NCBI RefSeq assembly: GCF_002939985.1
Contig: NZ_MDFM01000003.1
Span: 62,001-126,000, forward strand
From: Xanthomonas hortorum pv. cynarae
GTDB taxonomy: Bacteria > Pseudomonadota > Gammaproteobacteria > Xanthomonadales > Xanthomonadaceae
Reading direction: 5' to 3'
DNA length: 64,000 nt
Part shown: one piece after another, positions 19,712 through 29,972 of the stretch
Layout: every line of letters begins with the position of its first letter
Position numbering within the stretch: position 1 is the stretch's first letter
Position numbers and translations under genes: made by a program
Notes under the pieces: generated by a model
The model's input: the letters and a program-made list of their open reading frames with translations, nothing else
Told to the model about the DNA's origin: nothing
Database searches by the model: none

Positions 19712-20956
19712 TCAGTGGCGCACCTGTCCCTCTCCACGCACAACAAAGCGCTCCACCGTGAGCGCTTCCAGTCCCATCGGGCCATAGGAATGCAGACGCG
19801 TGGTGGAGATGCCGATCTCCGCCCCTAGCCCAAGCTCGCCGCCGTCGGAAAACCGCGAGGAGGCGTTGACCATGACCACGGCCGAGCGCAGCGATTGCAC
19901 GAACTGCTCGGCATTGGCTGCGTCCTGCGTGGCGATCACTTCGGTGTGGTCCGAGCCGTATTGGCGGATATGCGCCAGCGCGGTGTCCAGATCCGGCACC
20001 ACGCGGATGGCCAGGATCAGGTCCAGGAATTCGGCGGCGTAATCGTCGTCGCTGGCAGGGGCGATCTCGGGCAGCAATGCACGCGTTGCCGGATCGCCCC
20101 GCAACTCCACGTTGCGTTCGCGCAGCGCTTGCGCGGCGGCTGGCAGAAAGCGCCCGGCTATGTCCGCATGCACCAGCAGGGTCTCCAGCGAATTGCACGC
20201 CGACGGTCGGCTGGTCTTGCCATCGACCAACAGACGTACGGCCAGGTCCACGTCGGCCGAGGCATCCACGAACAGATGGCACACGCCCTTGTAATGCTTG
20301 ATCACCGGCACCCGTGCGTGTTCGGCAACAAAACGGATCAGGCCCTCGCCGCCGCGTGGAATCGCCAGATCGACGATCTCGCTGAGCTGCAGCAGCTCCA
20401 GCATGGTCTCGCGGCGCAGGTCCTCGACCAGCGTCAACGCGGCCTCGGGCACATTGGCCTCGCGCAATGCGCTCTGCAGTGCGCGCGCAATCGCGGTGTT
20501 GGAGTGAATCGCCTCCGAGCCGCCACGCAGGATCACCCCGTTGCCGGCCTTGATGCACAGCGCTGCGGCGTCGGCGGTCACGTTCGGGCGCGCCTCGTAG
20601 ATCATCGCGATCACCCCCAGCGGCACGCGCACCTTCTGCACGACGATGCCATTGGGGCGCACATCTTCGCGCGTGATCTGCCCGACCGGATCAGGCAACT
20701 GCGCAACCTCGCGCAACGCGGCGGCGATCCCGTCCAGGCGCTTTGTGTCCAGCGCCAGACGATCGAGCATCGCAGTGCCCACGCCCTTCTCGCGCGCCGC
20801 CTCCAGATCGCGCGCATTCGCCGCCAGGATCACCGCCGTATCGTGTTCCAGCGCAGCGGCCATCGCCTTTAGCAAGGCCTGCTTGGCAGACGACGACAGT
20901 TGCGACAGCACGTGCGCAGCATCACGGCATTGCAGGGCGAGGGTTTTGATGGTCAT
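19712..20956 (-). CDS. proA: Gamma-glutamyl phosphate reductase
   Basis: Second enzyme of proline synthesis: NADPH-dependent reduction of gamma-glutamyl phosphate to glutamate semialdehyde. 414 residues with an aldehyde-dehydrogenase fold. The catalytic cysteine is C254 in [15 protein letters not shown]. Family segments [19 protein letters not shown] (about 121-139) and [15 protein letters not shown] (about 217-231) are present. It lies downstream of proB with a repeat-filled 137-bp gap, and is the last gene of the minus-strand arg/pro array. Confidence 0.95.
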   Translation of the reverse strand: MTIKTLALQCRDAAHVLSQLSSSAKQALLKAMAAALEHDTAVILAANARDLEAAREKGVGTAMLDRLALDTKRLDGIAAALREVAQLPDPVGQITREDVRPNGIVVQKVRVPLGVIAMIYEARPNVTADAAALCIKAGNGVILRGGSEAIHSNTAIARALQSALREANVPEAALTLVEDLRRETMLELLQLSEIVDLAIPRGGEGLIRFVAEHARVPVIKHYKGVCHLFVDASADVDLAVRLLVDGKTSRPSACNSLETLLVHADIAGRFLPAAAQALRERNVELRGDPATRALLPEIAPASDDDYAAEFLDLILAIRVVPDLDTALAHIRQYGSDHTEVIATQDAANAEQFVQSLRSAVVMVNASSRFSDGGELGLGAEIGISTTRLHSYGPMGLEALTVERFVVRGEGQVRH

Positions 20957-21093
20957 TTGGGGATCGGGATTAGGGGAATCGGGAATCGAGAATGGTAAAG
21001 GCGTGCGCCATCACTTTACTGCGATGAATCGGTAGCAAGGAAACTTCGGTGGAAAGCTTTTGCGATTCCCGATTCCCGATTCTCCAATCCCCG
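20957..21093. repeat. Inverted GGGAATCGGGAATC-type repeat (family E) between proB and proA
   Basis: The proB-proA gap contains GGGGAATCGGGAATCGAGAA near the proA start and, 50-60 bp away, the inverted counterpart GCGATTCCCGATTCCCGATT near the proB stop. The arms can form a stem of about 20 bp. A second complete copy lies at the argF'-argG junction and a single arm between gph and ubiG. Confidence 0.75.
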
Positions 21094-22248
21094 CTACAAC
21101 AGTACCAGATCATCACGATGCACCACATTCTCGCCATAGCTGTAACCGAGCACGGTTTCGATCTCGCGCGAATGGCGGCCGGCGATACGGCGGATATCCA
21201 CTGCCGAGTACTGGCTGACGCCGCGTGCCAGGCAGCGTTCGCCATCGGCGTCGCGCAGGCGGATCTCCACCATGTCGCCGCGCCGGAAGTCGCCTTGCGC
21301 GCTGGCCACACCGCCCGGTAGCAGCGATGCGCCCTTGCCGGCCAGCGCCGCCGCAGCACCGGCATCGATCAGGATCGCGCCCGGCTCCACCGGTGCGTGG
21401 CGCAGCCAGTACTTGCGGGCGGCAATGCGCGTGCGTGCGGGGTGGATGCGCGTGCCGCGCAGGCGATCCTGCGCAAGCCCGCGCACCACCTCGCTGCTGC
21501 GGCCGTTGAACAGATAGGTTTCGATGCCGGCAGCACCGGCTTTTGCGGCGGCTTCCAGCTTGGTGCGCATGCCGCCGGTGCCCACGCTGCTGCCGCTGCC
21601 GCCGGCCATCGCCAGCACCTCTGCGGTGAGTTCGGCCACCTCATCGAGAGGACGCGCCAACGGATTGCTGCGCGGGTCGGCGCTATACAAGCCATCGATA
21701 TCGGTAGCGATGAACAACGCATCGGCATCGACCAGCGCGGCCACAATCGCGGCGAGATTGTCGTTATCGCCCAGCTTGAGCTCGTCCACCGAGACGGTAT
21801 CGTTCTCGTTGATCACCGGCAACGCACCCAGCCGCAACAACTCGCCCAGGGTGGCGCGCGCATTGAGATAGCGGCGGCGGTTGCGCAGGTCGTCGTGGGT
21901 GAGCAGTACCTGCGCCACCGGACGTTCGAAAAAGCGCTGCCACAGCGCGATCAATTGCGCCTGACCCAGCGCGGCCAAGGCCTGACGCGCAGCGATCGGT
22001 GCACCGGCTTCGGCAGCTTTGGGCAGAATCGCGCGGCCTGCCGCCACCGCACCGGAAGAGACGATCACCAGCTCGCGCCCTGCGGCCAGGTTGGCCGAGA
22101 CGAACTGCGCCAGGCCCAACGCAAACCGCGGCGACAGGCCGCCACCATCGGCGGCCAACAGGCTGCTGCCGACCTTGAGCACCGCGCGCCGCCATGGCGG
22201 CAGCGGCTGCTCGGTAAATAACGAAGGCAGGTCGGCAGGGATTGTCAT
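21094..22248 (-). CDS. proB: Glutamate 5-kinase with PUA domain
   Basis: First enzyme of proline synthesis, phosphorylating glutamate with ATP. 384 residues: an amino-acid kinase domain (about 15-265; VLKVGSSLL near the start, SVGTGGMRTKLEAA for nucleotide and metal binding) and a C-terminal PUA domain (about 285-375). The family is usually feedback-inhibited by proline. The ATG at 22248 is chosen because it lies just after yciI without overlap; the frame stays open to 22281. Confidence 0.93.
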   Translation of the reverse strand: MTIPADLPSLFTEQPLPPWRRAVLKVGSSLLAADGGGLSPRFALGLAQFVSANLAAGRELVIVSSGAVAAGRAILPKAAEAGAPIAARQALAALGQAQLIALWQRFFERPVAQVLLTHDDLRNRRRYLNARATLGELLRLGALPVINENDTVSVDELKLGDNDNLAAIVAALVDADALFIATDIDGLYSADPRSNPLARPLDEVAELTAEVLAMAGGSGSSVGTGGMRTKLEAAAKAGAAGIETYLFNGRSSEVVRGLAQDRLRGTRIHPARTRIAARKYWLRHAPVEPGAILIDAGAAAALAGKGASLLPGGVASAQGDFRRGDMVEIRLRDADGERCLARGVSQYSAVDIRRIAGRHSREIETVLGYSYGENVVHRDDLVLL

Positions 22249-22261
22249 GGCAGCCAGACGC

Positions 22262-22522
22262 TCAGTGCGTGTTCCACTCATAAACCGTCAACGTCGAGGC
22301 ATCGCGCAGCACCAGGGGATCGCGCGCAACGATCTGCTGCGCCTCCTCCAGACTGCCCAGATTGACCAACACATACGCACCGCCGGTGCGATCGCTGAAA
22401 CCACCGGTCATTTCGAGCTGCCCGGCCGCACGCAACGCAGCGAGAAAATCCAGATGCGGCTGCACCACATCGGCGGGAAAATCCGGCTTGCGCATCGCCA
22501 GCACCAGATAGCGCGTGGTCAT
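22262..22522 (-). CDS. YciI-like protein
   Basis: 86-residue protein of the YCII ferredoxin-like dimer family, starting TTRYLVLAMRKPD and containing the core GGAYVLVNLGSLEEAQQIVARDPL. Enzymatic activity is generally unproven for the family. The start overlaps the stop of the cupin gene (ATGA) and proB follows after 13 bp, so it is translationally coupled in the array. Confidence 0.85.
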   Translation of the reverse strand: MTTRYLVLAMRKPDFPADVVQPHLDFLAALRAAGQLEMTGGFSDRTGGAYVLVNLGSLEEAQQIVARDPLVLRDASTLTVYEWNTH

Positions 22523-22887
22523 CAGCTGACGTCCTTCGCACGTGCTGTCGTGGGTGCACGATCGTCGCGACCATGCGGTGCCGAGATCACCAGAAAGCGT
22601 GCCTCGACATCGGACAGATTGTGCATCTGGTGCGTGGTGCCAGGCGGCACGTCCAGGCCCTGCCCAACCCCGAGCACGTGCTGCGCGCCATCCAGTTGCA
22701 GCATCACTTCGCCGGCCAGCACATAGAAAAAATGCCGTGCGCGACTATGCCGATGACGCGACTCCGCAACGCCTGGCGGCATGCGTTCTTCGAGCACACT
22801 CAAGCTGGGGTCGCGCAACAGGTGCCAGCCTTCGCAGGCTTCGCCCCAGGGATAGTGTTCTGCGGTCTCGGTACTGATCACGGCCAT
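22522..22887 (-). CDS. Single-domain cupin protein
   Basis: 121-residue small beta-barrel protein. The first cupin motif is visible as SRHRHSRARHFFYVLAGE (metal ligands H45, H47 and E60 likely), the second as VPPGTTHQMHN with H86. Such proteins can be isomerases, dioxygenases or sensors; the ligand cannot be inferred. It overlaps argH upstream and yciI downstream by ATGA junctions, so it is coexpressed with the arginine genes. Confidence 0.85.
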   Translation of the reverse strand: MAVISTETAEHYPWGEACEGWHLLRDPSLSVLEERMPPGVAESRHRHSRARHFFYVLAGEVMLQLDGAQHVLGVGQGLDVPPGTTHQMHNLSDVEARFLVISAPHGRDDRAPTTARAKDVS

Positions 22888-24182
22888 CAGCGCAGGGCCT
22901 CCCAACGGGCACGCAACACATCCAGCTGCAGATCCGCGGCGGCGCCTGGCGAGACGCGTGCGGCCAGGCTGCCTTCCGGCGTGCGCCCCTGCCCTGCAGT
23001 GTCGGACGATTCCGCTGCCGCCTTGTAGGCCTCGCGGAACGGCACACCGGCCACGGCCGCTTCCACCGCCACATCGGTGGCGTACATGCCCGAATCGATC
23101 GCCGCGCGCAGCTTGTCCGGGCGCCATTCCAGATTGGCCAGCAACGCCGGCAGCAGTTCGAGCGCGGCCAAGCCGCGCCCGAAGCCATGCACGATCGCGC
23201 CCTTGCTGCTCTGCAGATCGCGGTGGTAACCGGAGGGCAGCGACAACAACTGTTCGATTTCGGTCCGCGCTGCTGCGATGCTGGCATGGGTGGCACGCAT
23301 CAGTTCGATGACGTCGGGATTGCGCTTGTTCGGCATGATCGAGCTGCCGGTGGTGTATTGCGCCGGCAACGCGACGAAGGCGAATTCGCCGCTGGTGAAC
23401 AACGACAGATCCCATGCAATGCGACGCAGATCCAGGGTGGCGCTGCCCAACGCTTCGAGCGCGGCCAGTTCGTACTTGCCACGCGAGAGCTGTGCGTAGA
23501 TCGGCGAGACCTGTAGGCGCGCAAAGCCCAGCTCGGCGGTGGTATGCGCACGGTCCAGTGGCAGATTGACGCCGTAACCGGCCGCAGTGCCGAGCGGATT
23601 GCTGTCCACCAACCGCAAGGTGTCGGTTGCGCGCAGTGCATTGTCGATAAAGGCTTCTGCCCAGCCCGCCCACCACATGCCGGCCGACGACACCACCGCA
23701 CGCTGGATATGCGTATAGCCCGGCACCGGCAGGTCGGCCTCGGCTTGCGCGCGGTCCAGCGCCACCTTGGCGATCTCCGCGCTGAGCTCGGCCACACGTT
23801 GCAGCTTGTCCTTCAACCACAGCCGCGTGGCGACCAGAATCTGGTCATTACGGCTGCGTCCGGTGTGGATCTTGCGGCCGGCATCGCCCAGGCGCTCGGT
23901 CAGGCGCGCCTCGATCGCCGAATGGCAATCTTCGTATTGCGCATCGAGCACGAACGCGCCGCTGCGGAAATCATCGGCCAGCAGATCCAGTTGCTCGCTC
24001 AGCCCGCCCAGTTCCTGCAGCGACAGGATGCCGATGTGCTGCAGCCCCTGCGCATGCGCCTTGCTCGCAGCGATGTCGTACAGGAAAAACTCGCGGTCCA
24101 GGATGACGTCGTCGCCGGCCAGGAAGCGCTGGATCTTGGCGTCCACTGCCACACCGGGTTTTTGCCACAACAGGTTGGTCAT
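22887..24182 (-). CDS. argH: Argininosuccinate lyase
   Basis: Last enzyme of arginine synthesis: cleaves argininosuccinate to arginine and fumarate. 431 residues, an all-helical fumarase-superfamily protein. The signature loop [12 protein letters not shown] (about 279-290) contains the catalytic Ser and K286, and HTGRSRNDQ (about 106-114) is intact. A 150-bp gap without a recognisable gene separates it from argC upstream. Confidence 0.95.
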   Translation of the reverse strand: MTNLLWQKPGVAVDAKIQRFLAGDDVILDREFFLYDIAASKAHAQGLQHIGILSLQELGGLSEQLDLLADDFRSGAFVLDAQYEDCHSAIEARLTERLGDAGRKIHTGRSRNDQILVATRLWLKDKLQRVAELSAEIAKVALDRAQAEADLPVPGYTHIQRAVVSSAGMWWAGWAEAFIDNALRATDTLRLVDSNPLGTAAGYGVNLPLDRAHTTAELGFARLQVSPIYAQLSRGKYELAALEALGSATLDLRRIAWDLSLFTSGEFAFVALPAQYTTGSSIMPNKRNPDVIELMRATHASIAAARTEIEQLLSLPSGYHRDLQSSKGAIVHGFGRGLAALELLPALLANLEWRPDKLRAAIDSGMYATDVAVEAAVAGVPFREAYKAAAESSDTAGQGRTPEGSLAARVSPGAAADLQLDVLRARWEALR

Positions 24183-24331
24183 CGTGTCTGTCCTTCAAAA
24201 AAATCCGCATGCAACGCAGGCGGAGTCGAGCGATAGCGCAGGCGCGAAAAGCGCTCCGAAGAAATCATTACCACGTTTGCGCTGCAAGCATCGCGCGCGC
24301 CGTCGACATGCCCGTAGCGCAGGCGCGCCGA

Positions 24332-25285
24332 TCAATGCGCAATTGCAGTCAGTTCGTCCCAGCCAAACGCCAGGTTAAGGTTCTGCATCGCCTGCGTCGC
24401 GGCGCCCTTGAGCAGGTTGTCCAACGTCGCCACCACCACCACGCGCTTGTTGCCCGGCGCCAATGTCACGCCACCGATCTGCACACCGTGCTTGCCGGCG
24501 ATGCGGCTGACCCACGGCGCCTCATCGACAATCTCGATCAGCGGCTCGTCGGCATAACGCTGCGCGTAGCGCGCCTGGATCTGCTCGCGTGTGAGCGGTT
24601 GCTGCAGCCACAGGTTGACGGTCATGGTGAGGCCGCGGAAATGCGGCGCCACATGCGGCATGAACTCCACCGGCACGCCGAGCTGCGCAGAGACCTCGCG
24701 CTCGTGCATGTGGTTGGTCAGCGCATACGGCATCAGGTTATCGGCCAGCAGCGCGGGGTTGTTCTTGTCCGAGGGCGTGGTACCTGCGCCGGAATAGCCG
24801 GAGACGCCAAAGCATTGTGGGGGCCCTGCCAGCTGATCGAGCAATGGTGCGATCGTCAGCTGCATCGCGGTGGCGTAGCAGCCCGGATTGCTGATGCGCT
24901 TCTGCCCGGCGTACTTTCCGCGCTTCAGCTCCGGCAAGCCGTAATACCAGGCCGGATCGAAGCGGTAATCGGCCGACAGATCGATCAACACCGTTTGCGG
25001 CCGGGCGGCATCGATCGCAGCGACAAACGGCTCGGCCTTGCCGTTGGGCAGCGCCAGGATCACCACATCGGCGGCCTTGGCGGCCACCGCATCGGCATCC
25101 AGGCTCTCGTAACGCAACTCGCCCTGATAGGCATCGTTGTGGCCGGCCACAGCTTGCCCGGCCAGTTCGCGCGAGGACACGAACACCAGCCGCAGGTGCG
25201 GATGCGCCGCCACCAGCTTGATCAATTCCGAACCGGTATGCCCGCGGGCGCCGATGATGCCGATGGTCGTTGTTTGAACAGTCAT
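24332..25285 (-). CDS. argC: N-acetyl-gamma-glutamyl-phosphate reductase
   Basis: NADPH-dependent reduction of N-acetylglutamyl phosphate to the semialdehyde. 317 residues; N-terminal nucleotide-binding motif [13 protein letters not shown] (about 9-21) and active-site C136 in [17 protein letters not shown], a later active-site segment, is intact. The ATG at 25285 overlaps the stop of the GNAT gene (ATGA); the longer frame is not needed. Confidence 0.95.
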   Translation of the reverse strand: MTVQTTTIGIIGARGHTGSELIKLVAAHPHLRLVFVSSRELAGQAVAGHNDAYQGELRYESLDADAVAAKAADVVILALPNGKAEPFVAAIDAARPQTVLIDLSADYRFDPAWYYGLPELKRGKYAGQKRISNPGCYATAMQLTIAPLLDQLAGPPQCFGVSGYSGAGTTPSDKNNPALLADNLMPYALTNHMHEREVSAQLGVPVEFMPHVAPHFRGLTMTVNLWLQQPLTREQIQARYAQRYADEPLIEIVDEAPWVSRIAGKHGVQIGGVTLAPGNKRVVVVATLDNLLKGAATQAMQNLNLAFGWDELTAIAH

Positions 25286-25893
25286 GCGTTTGCTTCCAGG
25301 CGGAACTGCAGGTGGCGTTTCACCCCGGCCCATTCCGTATCGATGATGGAGAACACTACGGTATCGCGCGGTGTGCCGTCGGCGTGGCGGGTGTGGTTGC
25401 GCAGTACCCCGTCCTGCTTGGCGCCCAGCCGCGCGATTGCCGCGCGCGAGGTGTGATTGAACCAGCTGGTTTCGAACACCACGCTCAAACAGCCCAGCGT
25501 TTCGAAGGCATGCTGCAACAACAGCAGCTTGGCGTCGGTATTGACGCCGCTGCGCTGCACGCGCGGCGCGTACCAGGTGTAGCCGATCGACAGCCTGGGC
25601 ACGGTCGCATCCAGCCCGTAATAGCGCGTGCAGCCGACGACCTCACCGGCCGCATCGCGCACCACGTAAGGCAGCACCAGCCCGTCGGCTTGCGCAGCCA
25701 ACGCCGCGCCCACGTAGTCGTCCACCTGCGCCGGTGCCGGCACGCCGGTGTACCACAGCCGCGACAACGCACCGTCGCCCAGCGCAGCACGCAAACCAAC
25801 GGCATGCGCAGCTTGCAGCGGTTCCAGCGTTACGTGTTGGCCGCGTAGTGTGGGCAACTCGCGCCAGCGCGGTGGCAAGGGGATGGACGCCAT
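25282..25893 (-). CDS. GNAT acetyltransferase (RimJ/RimL-like)
   Basis: 203-residue GNAT-fold N-acetyltransferase. [19 protein letters not shown] is the usual start of the RimL-like family, and [21 protein letters not shown] is the central strand plus acetyl-CoA region. Substrate unknown; relatives acetylate protein N-termini or small amines. It lies between argB and argC with a 5-bp gap upstream and a 4-bp overlap downstream, so it is coexpressed with arginine synthesis. The NAG synthase role is already covered by ArgB, so it need not be part of the pathway. Confidence 0.87.
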   Translation of the reverse strand: MASIPLPPRWRELPTLRGQHVTLEPLQAAHAVGLRAALGDGALSRLWYTGVPAPAQVDDYVGAALAAQADGLVLPYVVRDAAGEVVGCTRYYGLDATVPRLSIGYTWYAPRVQRSGVNTDAKLLLLQHAFETLGCLSVVFETSWFNHTSRAAIARLGAKQDGVLRNHTRHADGTPRDTVVFSIIDTEWAGVKRHLQFRLEANA

Positions 25894-25898
25894 CGTGC

Positions 25899-27242
25899 TC
25901 AGCCCAGCAGCGTCGGCTGACGCGTCGCGCAATGCGCCACGCAGTGCTGGATCTGCTCGAAGTTTTCCAGCCCGTACCAGAACACCTTCCACTTTTCCTG
26001 CTTGATGCAGCCGTCGGACTCGGCGTAATAGAAAATGTTGACCTGGTTGTTGTGACGCGAGCGCCAGAACAGCTGTGGGGTTTCTTCGCGCATCACATTC
26101 CACACCGCGCGGCCCAGGCCCTCGCCTTGCGCATCGTCGAGCACGGCAAACTTGTCCAGATAGATCAGCGCGCTTGCACCCAGCATGCCCTCGTCGGTGA
26201 GGATCACCGCCGCGCGATAGTTCTCGCTGACATAGGCACGCAGCAACTTGGTGTTGCTGAAGTAATCGGGCACCAGCGTCCGGCCGAAGCTGGATTCGAT
26301 CAGCGAGGTGAGGCGCGGCAGATCCAGTTCGTCCCACGAGGTCGCGCGCAATACGCGCTCGCCACGCCGCACCAGCGTGCCCGAGCCCTTGTGCGTGAAC
26401 AGCTCCTTGGCCAGATCTGCCGGCCGGGTGATCGACACCGACGATTCCAGCGGCAGGCGATCGAGCAGATCCTTGATCTGCTCGATCTTGACCCGCATGC
26501 CGCCATTGATCCACGGCTGCTGCATCAGGTGATCGAACTCGGTGGACAGGTTGATCGAATCGATCACCTTGCCGTCGGGATCCAGCAAGCCGCCGGTGCC
26601 GGTGAGGAAGATGATCTTGTACGGCTGCAGTTCCTGCACCAGTTCGTTGGCAGCAAAATCGGCGTTGACGTTGAGGATCTGCCCGCTTGGCGTCTCGCCC
26701 AGGCTGGTGATCACCGGGATCGAGCCGGCCTGCAGGCTGGCCTCGATCGGCGCCAGATTCACCGCCTTGACCTCACCGACCAGGCCATAGGTGTCGCGGT
26801 CCAGATACTCGGCTTCGAACACGCCGCCGGTGATCGAGGTCGCACGCGCACCGTTCTGCTGCAGCGCTTCGACCAGCTTGAGGTTGGAGGCCTGGAACAC
26901 CTTGCGCACGATCGCCAGTGCTTCCGGCGAGGTCACCCGCAGTCCATTGACGGTGCGCTTCTCGATGCCGGCCGCCGAGAGTTCGGCATCCAGCTGCGGG
27001 CCGGCGCCATGCAGCACGATCGGGGTCAGCCCCACTTCCTGCAGGAACGACAGCGACGAGGTCAGCGCGTCCAGATCGTCGCGCAGCACCGCGCCGCCCA
27101 CCTTGACCACCGCAAAGCGTTTGGCATCGAGCTGCGAAAAACGCTTGAGGTACTGGCTGATTTCCTTGGCGCTGGCCATGCTCGAAAGCAGGCGCACGAT
27201 GGTCTGGCGGGTCTGTTTGTGGGGCTGTGCGGAGAGGGACAT
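25899..27242 (-). CDS. argB: Bifunctional N-acetylglutamate synthase/kinase
   Basis: 447-residue fusion of an amino-acid kinase domain (about 30-290; [10 protein letters not shown] and [12 protein letters not shown]) and a C-terminal GNAT-type NAG synthase domain (about 300-447; [23 protein letters not shown]). It makes N-acetylglutamate and phosphorylates it. This vertebrate-like architecture is the known NAGS/K type of xanthomonads, which explains the absence of a separate argA here. Arginine feedback on such enzymes is established for the family. Confidence 0.94.
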   Translation of the reverse strand: MSLSAQPHKQTRQTIVRLLSSMASAKEISQYLKRFSQLDAKRFAVVKVGGAVLRDDLDALTSSLSFLQEVGLTPIVLHGAGPQLDAELSAAGIEKRTVNGLRVTSPEALAIVRKVFQASNLKLVEALQQNGARATSITGGVFEAEYLDRDTYGLVGEVKAVNLAPIEASLQAGSIPVITSLGETPSGQILNVNADFAANELVQELQPYKIIFLTGTGGLLDPDGKVIDSINLSTEFDHLMQQPWINGGMRVKIEQIKDLLDRLPLESSVSITRPADLAKELFTHKGSGTLVRRGERVLRATSWDELDLPRLTSLIESSFGRTLVPDYFSNTKLLRAYVSENYRAAVILTDEGMLGASALIYLDKFAVLDDAQGEGLGRAVWNVMREETPQLFWRSRHNNQVNIFYYAESDGCIKQEKWKVFWYGLENFEQIQHCVAHCATRQPTLLG

Positions 27243-27317
27243 TGCCGTGATCGAAGAGAGGAATGGCCGCGCCAGGCGCGGAATGCGGCTTTGGTACGAG
27301 CCGTTAGTGAAAGCGGG

Positions 27318-28418
27318 TCAGTGCGCGCCGTTGATGATGCGGTGGACCGACTCGGCATAACGCTGCAACTGCGCAAGCGTCACGAATTCGTCGGCGGTGT
27401 GTGCCTGTGCGATATCGCCGGGGCCGTACACCAACGCGGTGTAACCGCCAGCGGAAAACAGCGAGGCCTCGGTCCAGAAATCCACCGCGTTGCCGATCGG
27501 CAGATCCAGCGCATCGGCGACATCGCGCGCGGCCAGGCGGCGTTCTTCTGCACGCGCGATATCGCCGGACGGCAGGCTCGGCCCACGAAAGGTTTCTTCG
27601 AACTGCGCTGCAGCCGGCTCGGCAAATCCGGCGAAGGTGGCCAGCAATCCGTCAACGTCCATCGACGGCAGCGGACGAAAGCCGAAACGCACCTCGGCCG
27701 CCGGCGCGATCATGTTGGCCTTGATGCCGCCATCGACGCGACCGATGTTGAAGCGCAATCCAGTCAAGCCACCGAAGCGCGCATGCGCCAGCGACTCGAC
27801 ATGATCCAGCGCCCTGCCGCCCCAGCGCATCGCCTGATGCAAGGCACTTGCCGACGGATCCTGCTTGCCCGACGCATGCCCGGCACGCCCGGCAAAACGC
27901 ATCAGCACCGAACTGATACCGCGATGCGCCAGCACTGCCTCGCTCATGGTTGGCTCGGCCACCAGCACCGCTTCATACGGCAATCCACGCGCCAGAAACG
28001 CGGCGATGCAGCGCGGGTCGTTGGCTTCTTCGTCGGAGGAAAACAGGAATGCCGCATCGCCCTGCCCGGCATTGGCCGCCGCCACCAGCGCCGCCGCCGC
28101 ACCTTTGATATCGCAGACACCCAGCCCGATCACACGGTCGTCGGTGCGCCGCATCACGTGCGGATCGGCACTCCAGTGCGGCGAATCCGGCACCGTGTCC
28201 AGATGCACGTTGAACAGGTAGTTGGGCTTTCCACGCACCGCATACAGGCTCACCGCGCCGGCACCGTGGTCGATCACCTCAACCTGGAAACCGGGCAGCT
28301 GCGCACGCAGATAATCGAAGATGCCGCCCTCGGCAGCGATCGCACGCGGCGGATTGCGGGTGTCGAAGGACACCAGCGTTTCCAGGTGCGTCAGGGTGGA
28401 TGCGAGTAGATCGGTCAT
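27318..28418 (-). CDS. argE': N-acetyl-L-citrulline deacetylase (M20 family)
   Basis: 366-residue metallo-hydrolase. In xanthomonads this ArgE-like protein removes acetyl from N-acetylcitrulline, because carbamoylation happens before deacetylation. Metal and catalytic residues can be seen: H72 and D74 (NVHLDTVPD), D103 (GVCDIKG), and E130/E131 (SSDEEAND). The lid domain is at about 175-285. The assignment rests on the M20 fold together with the ArgF' two genes away; sequence alone would also permit acetylornithine deacetylase. Confidence 0.9.
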   Translation of the reverse strand: MTDLLASTLTHLETLVSFDTRNPPRAIAAEGGIFDYLRAQLPGFQVEVIDHGAGAVSLYAVRGKPNYLFNVHLDTVPDSPHWSADPHVMRRTDDRVIGLGVCDIKGAAAALVAAANAGQGDAAFLFSSDEEANDPRCIAAFLARGLPYEAVLVAEPTMSEAVLAHRGISSVLMRFAGRAGHASGKQDPSASALHQAMRWGGRALDHVESLAHARFGGLTGLRFNIGRVDGGIKANMIAPAAEVRFGFRPLPSMDVDGLLATFAGFAEPAAAQFEETFRGPSLPSGDIARAEERRLAARDVADALDLPIGNAVDFWTEASLFSAGGYTALVYGPGDIAQAHTADEFVTLAQLQRYAESVHRIINGAH

Positions 28419-28501
28419 ATCGGTTCGATCAAAGGTCCGAAGCAGCGGCTAAACGGAAGTAAGGAAGGTGCGCAAACAGCTCATGAATCTCATCGAAGCC
28501 A

Positions 28502-28633
28502 CCCTTCCCCCACCGGGAGAAGGTGCCCCAAAGGGGCGGATGAGGGTGCGGGCGAAGCTCTCGCACTGTCCAATTGCACCAGGCTTCGCTCGTACCCTCA
28601 CCCCAACCCCTCTCCCGAGGGGAGAGGGGCTTT
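28502..28633. repeat. REP-like palindromic element (family R2, copy 1)
   Basis: Spacer between argG and argE' with the arms GGGTGCGGGCGAAGC and GCTTCGCTCGTACCC (13 of 15 positions pair), and outer blocks CACCGGGAGAAGG and CCTCTCCCGAGGGGAGAGGG. A related but larger copy lies at 33435-33680. Elements of this look are common in Xanthomonas intergenic DNA. Confidence 0.8.
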
Positions 28634-28652
28634 GCATACATGACTCGAAACC

Positions 28653-29894
28653 TCAGCGGTTTACTTGCGCATACAACGTCGAGCTCATCCCGAACAACTT
28701 GATGAACCCCTCGGCTTCTTCCACGCCCCAGTCGGCCGACTGCGCATACGTCGCGCCCTTGGTGTTGAGCAGATGCGGCGAGCGCACGGCCACCGCATCG
28801 ACGCGGCCACCGCGGGTTTCCAGCGTGACTTCGCCGTTGACCTTGGACTGCGAGGACTGCAAGAACGCCTCGATGTCGGTCTTGAGCGGGTCGTGATAGA
28901 AGCCCTCGTACACCAGCTCCACCCACTTGCGCGCCACGTCCGGCTTGAAGCGGTTCTGCTGCTTGGTCAGCACTGCATCTTCCAGCGCGCGGTGCGCGGT
29001 CAGCAGCGAAATCAGGCCCGGCGCTTCGAACACGATGCGGCCCTTCAAGCCGATCACGGTGTCGCCGGTGTACACGCCACGGCCCACGCCGTAGGGCGCA
29101 AACAGCTTGTTGAGCTGGGCCAGAATCTGTTCGCCCGGCAATGCCTTGCCGTCCAGCGCGACCGCCTCGCCTTCGACGAACTTCAAGGTGACGTTCAACG
29201 GCTCCACCGGCCACTCGCTGCGCGGCGCACACCAGCCGCGCGCGCCCTCGCCCGGCGCTTCCCAACGGTCGATCTCGCCGCCGGACATGGTCAGCCCGAG
29301 CAGGTTCTCGTTGATGGTGTAGGCCTGCTGCTTGGCGCGCACGCCGAAGCCACGCTCTTCCAGATACTTCTGCTCGTAGGCGCGGGTCTGGGTGTGCTCT
29401 TTCTGGATTTCACGGATCGGCGCCAAGATCTGGTAGTCGCCCAAGGCCTTCACTGCCAGATCGAAACGCACTTGGTCGTTACCCATGCCGGTGCAACCAT
29501 GCGCGATGCTGCGCGTGCCTAGTTCCTCGGCGCGCTTGAGCGCAGCATCCACGATCAGGTAACGGTCGGACACCAGCAACGGATACTGGCCCTGATAGCC
29601 CTCGCCCGCCCATACGAACGGCTTGACGAAGCCCTTCCAGATCGCCGGACCACCATCGACGGTGACATGGCTGGCGGCGCCGAGTTCGGCCGCGCGCTTT
29701 TCGATGAAGTCACGCTCTTCGGCATCCACGCCGCCGGTATCGGCGAACACGGTATGCACCGCGTAGCCCTGTGCCTGCAGATACGGAATGCAGAAGCTGG
29801 TATCCAGGCCACCGGAGAACGCCAGGACGATGTCCTTCTTGCTGCCGGGAATCGGGAGTTGGGAATCGGGAATGGTGGAAGCAGTGCTCATCAT
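28653..29894 (-). CDS. argG: Argininosuccinate synthase
   Basis: ATP-dependent ligation of citrulline and aspartate. 413 residues; P-loop [10 protein letters not shown] at about residues 25-34, then FADTGGV, and [13 protein letters not shown] further on. The N-terminus is odd. Relatives start almost directly before the [10 protein letters not shown] strand, but here about 17 extra residues (including [11 protein letters not shown]) are encoded by the family E repeat ATTCCCGATTCCC. The start MMSTAST has a good AAGGA ribosome site upstream, so the extension is probably translated. The catalytic region is intact. Confidence 0.94.
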   Translation of the reverse strand: MMSTASTIPDSQLPIPGSKKDIVLAFSGGLDTSFCIPYLQAQGYAVHTVFADTGGVDAEERDFIEKRAAELGAASHVTVDGGPAIWKGFVKPFVWAGEGYQGQYPLLVSDRYLIVDAALKRAEELGTRSIAHGCTGMGNDQVRFDLAVKALGDYQILAPIREIQKEHTQTRAYEQKYLEERGFGVRAKQQAYTINENLLGLTMSGGEIDRWEAPGEGARGWCAPRSEWPVEPLNVTLKFVEGEAVALDGKALPGEQILAQLNKLFAPYGVGRGVYTGDTVIGLKGRIVFEAPGLISLLTAHRALEDAVLTKQQNRFKPDVARKWVELVYEGFYHDPLKTDIEAFLQSSQSKVNGEVTLETRGGRVDAVAVRSPHLLNTKGATYAQSADWGVEEAEGFIKLFGMSSTLYAQVNR

Positions 29895-29972
29895 CGTTTC
29901 CTTGGTACGTAAAAGTGGGGGTCAACGTTCTTGCTGTTGCGATTCTCTATTCCCGATTCCCGATTCCCGCTT
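29842..29972. repeat. Family E inverted repeat spanning the argF'-argG junction
   Basis: GGGAATCGGGAGTTGGGAAT lies within the first codons of argG, and the inverted arm CTATTCCCGATTCCCGATTC within the last codons of argF'. The 52-bp gap between the genes is the loop. It resembles the copy between proB and proA, but here both arms are coding. Confidence 0.8.

Noticed and set aside
28495-28640. Gene in the argG-argE' gap (short plus-strand frame)
   Set aside because: The frame lies wholly within the palindromic R2 repeat.
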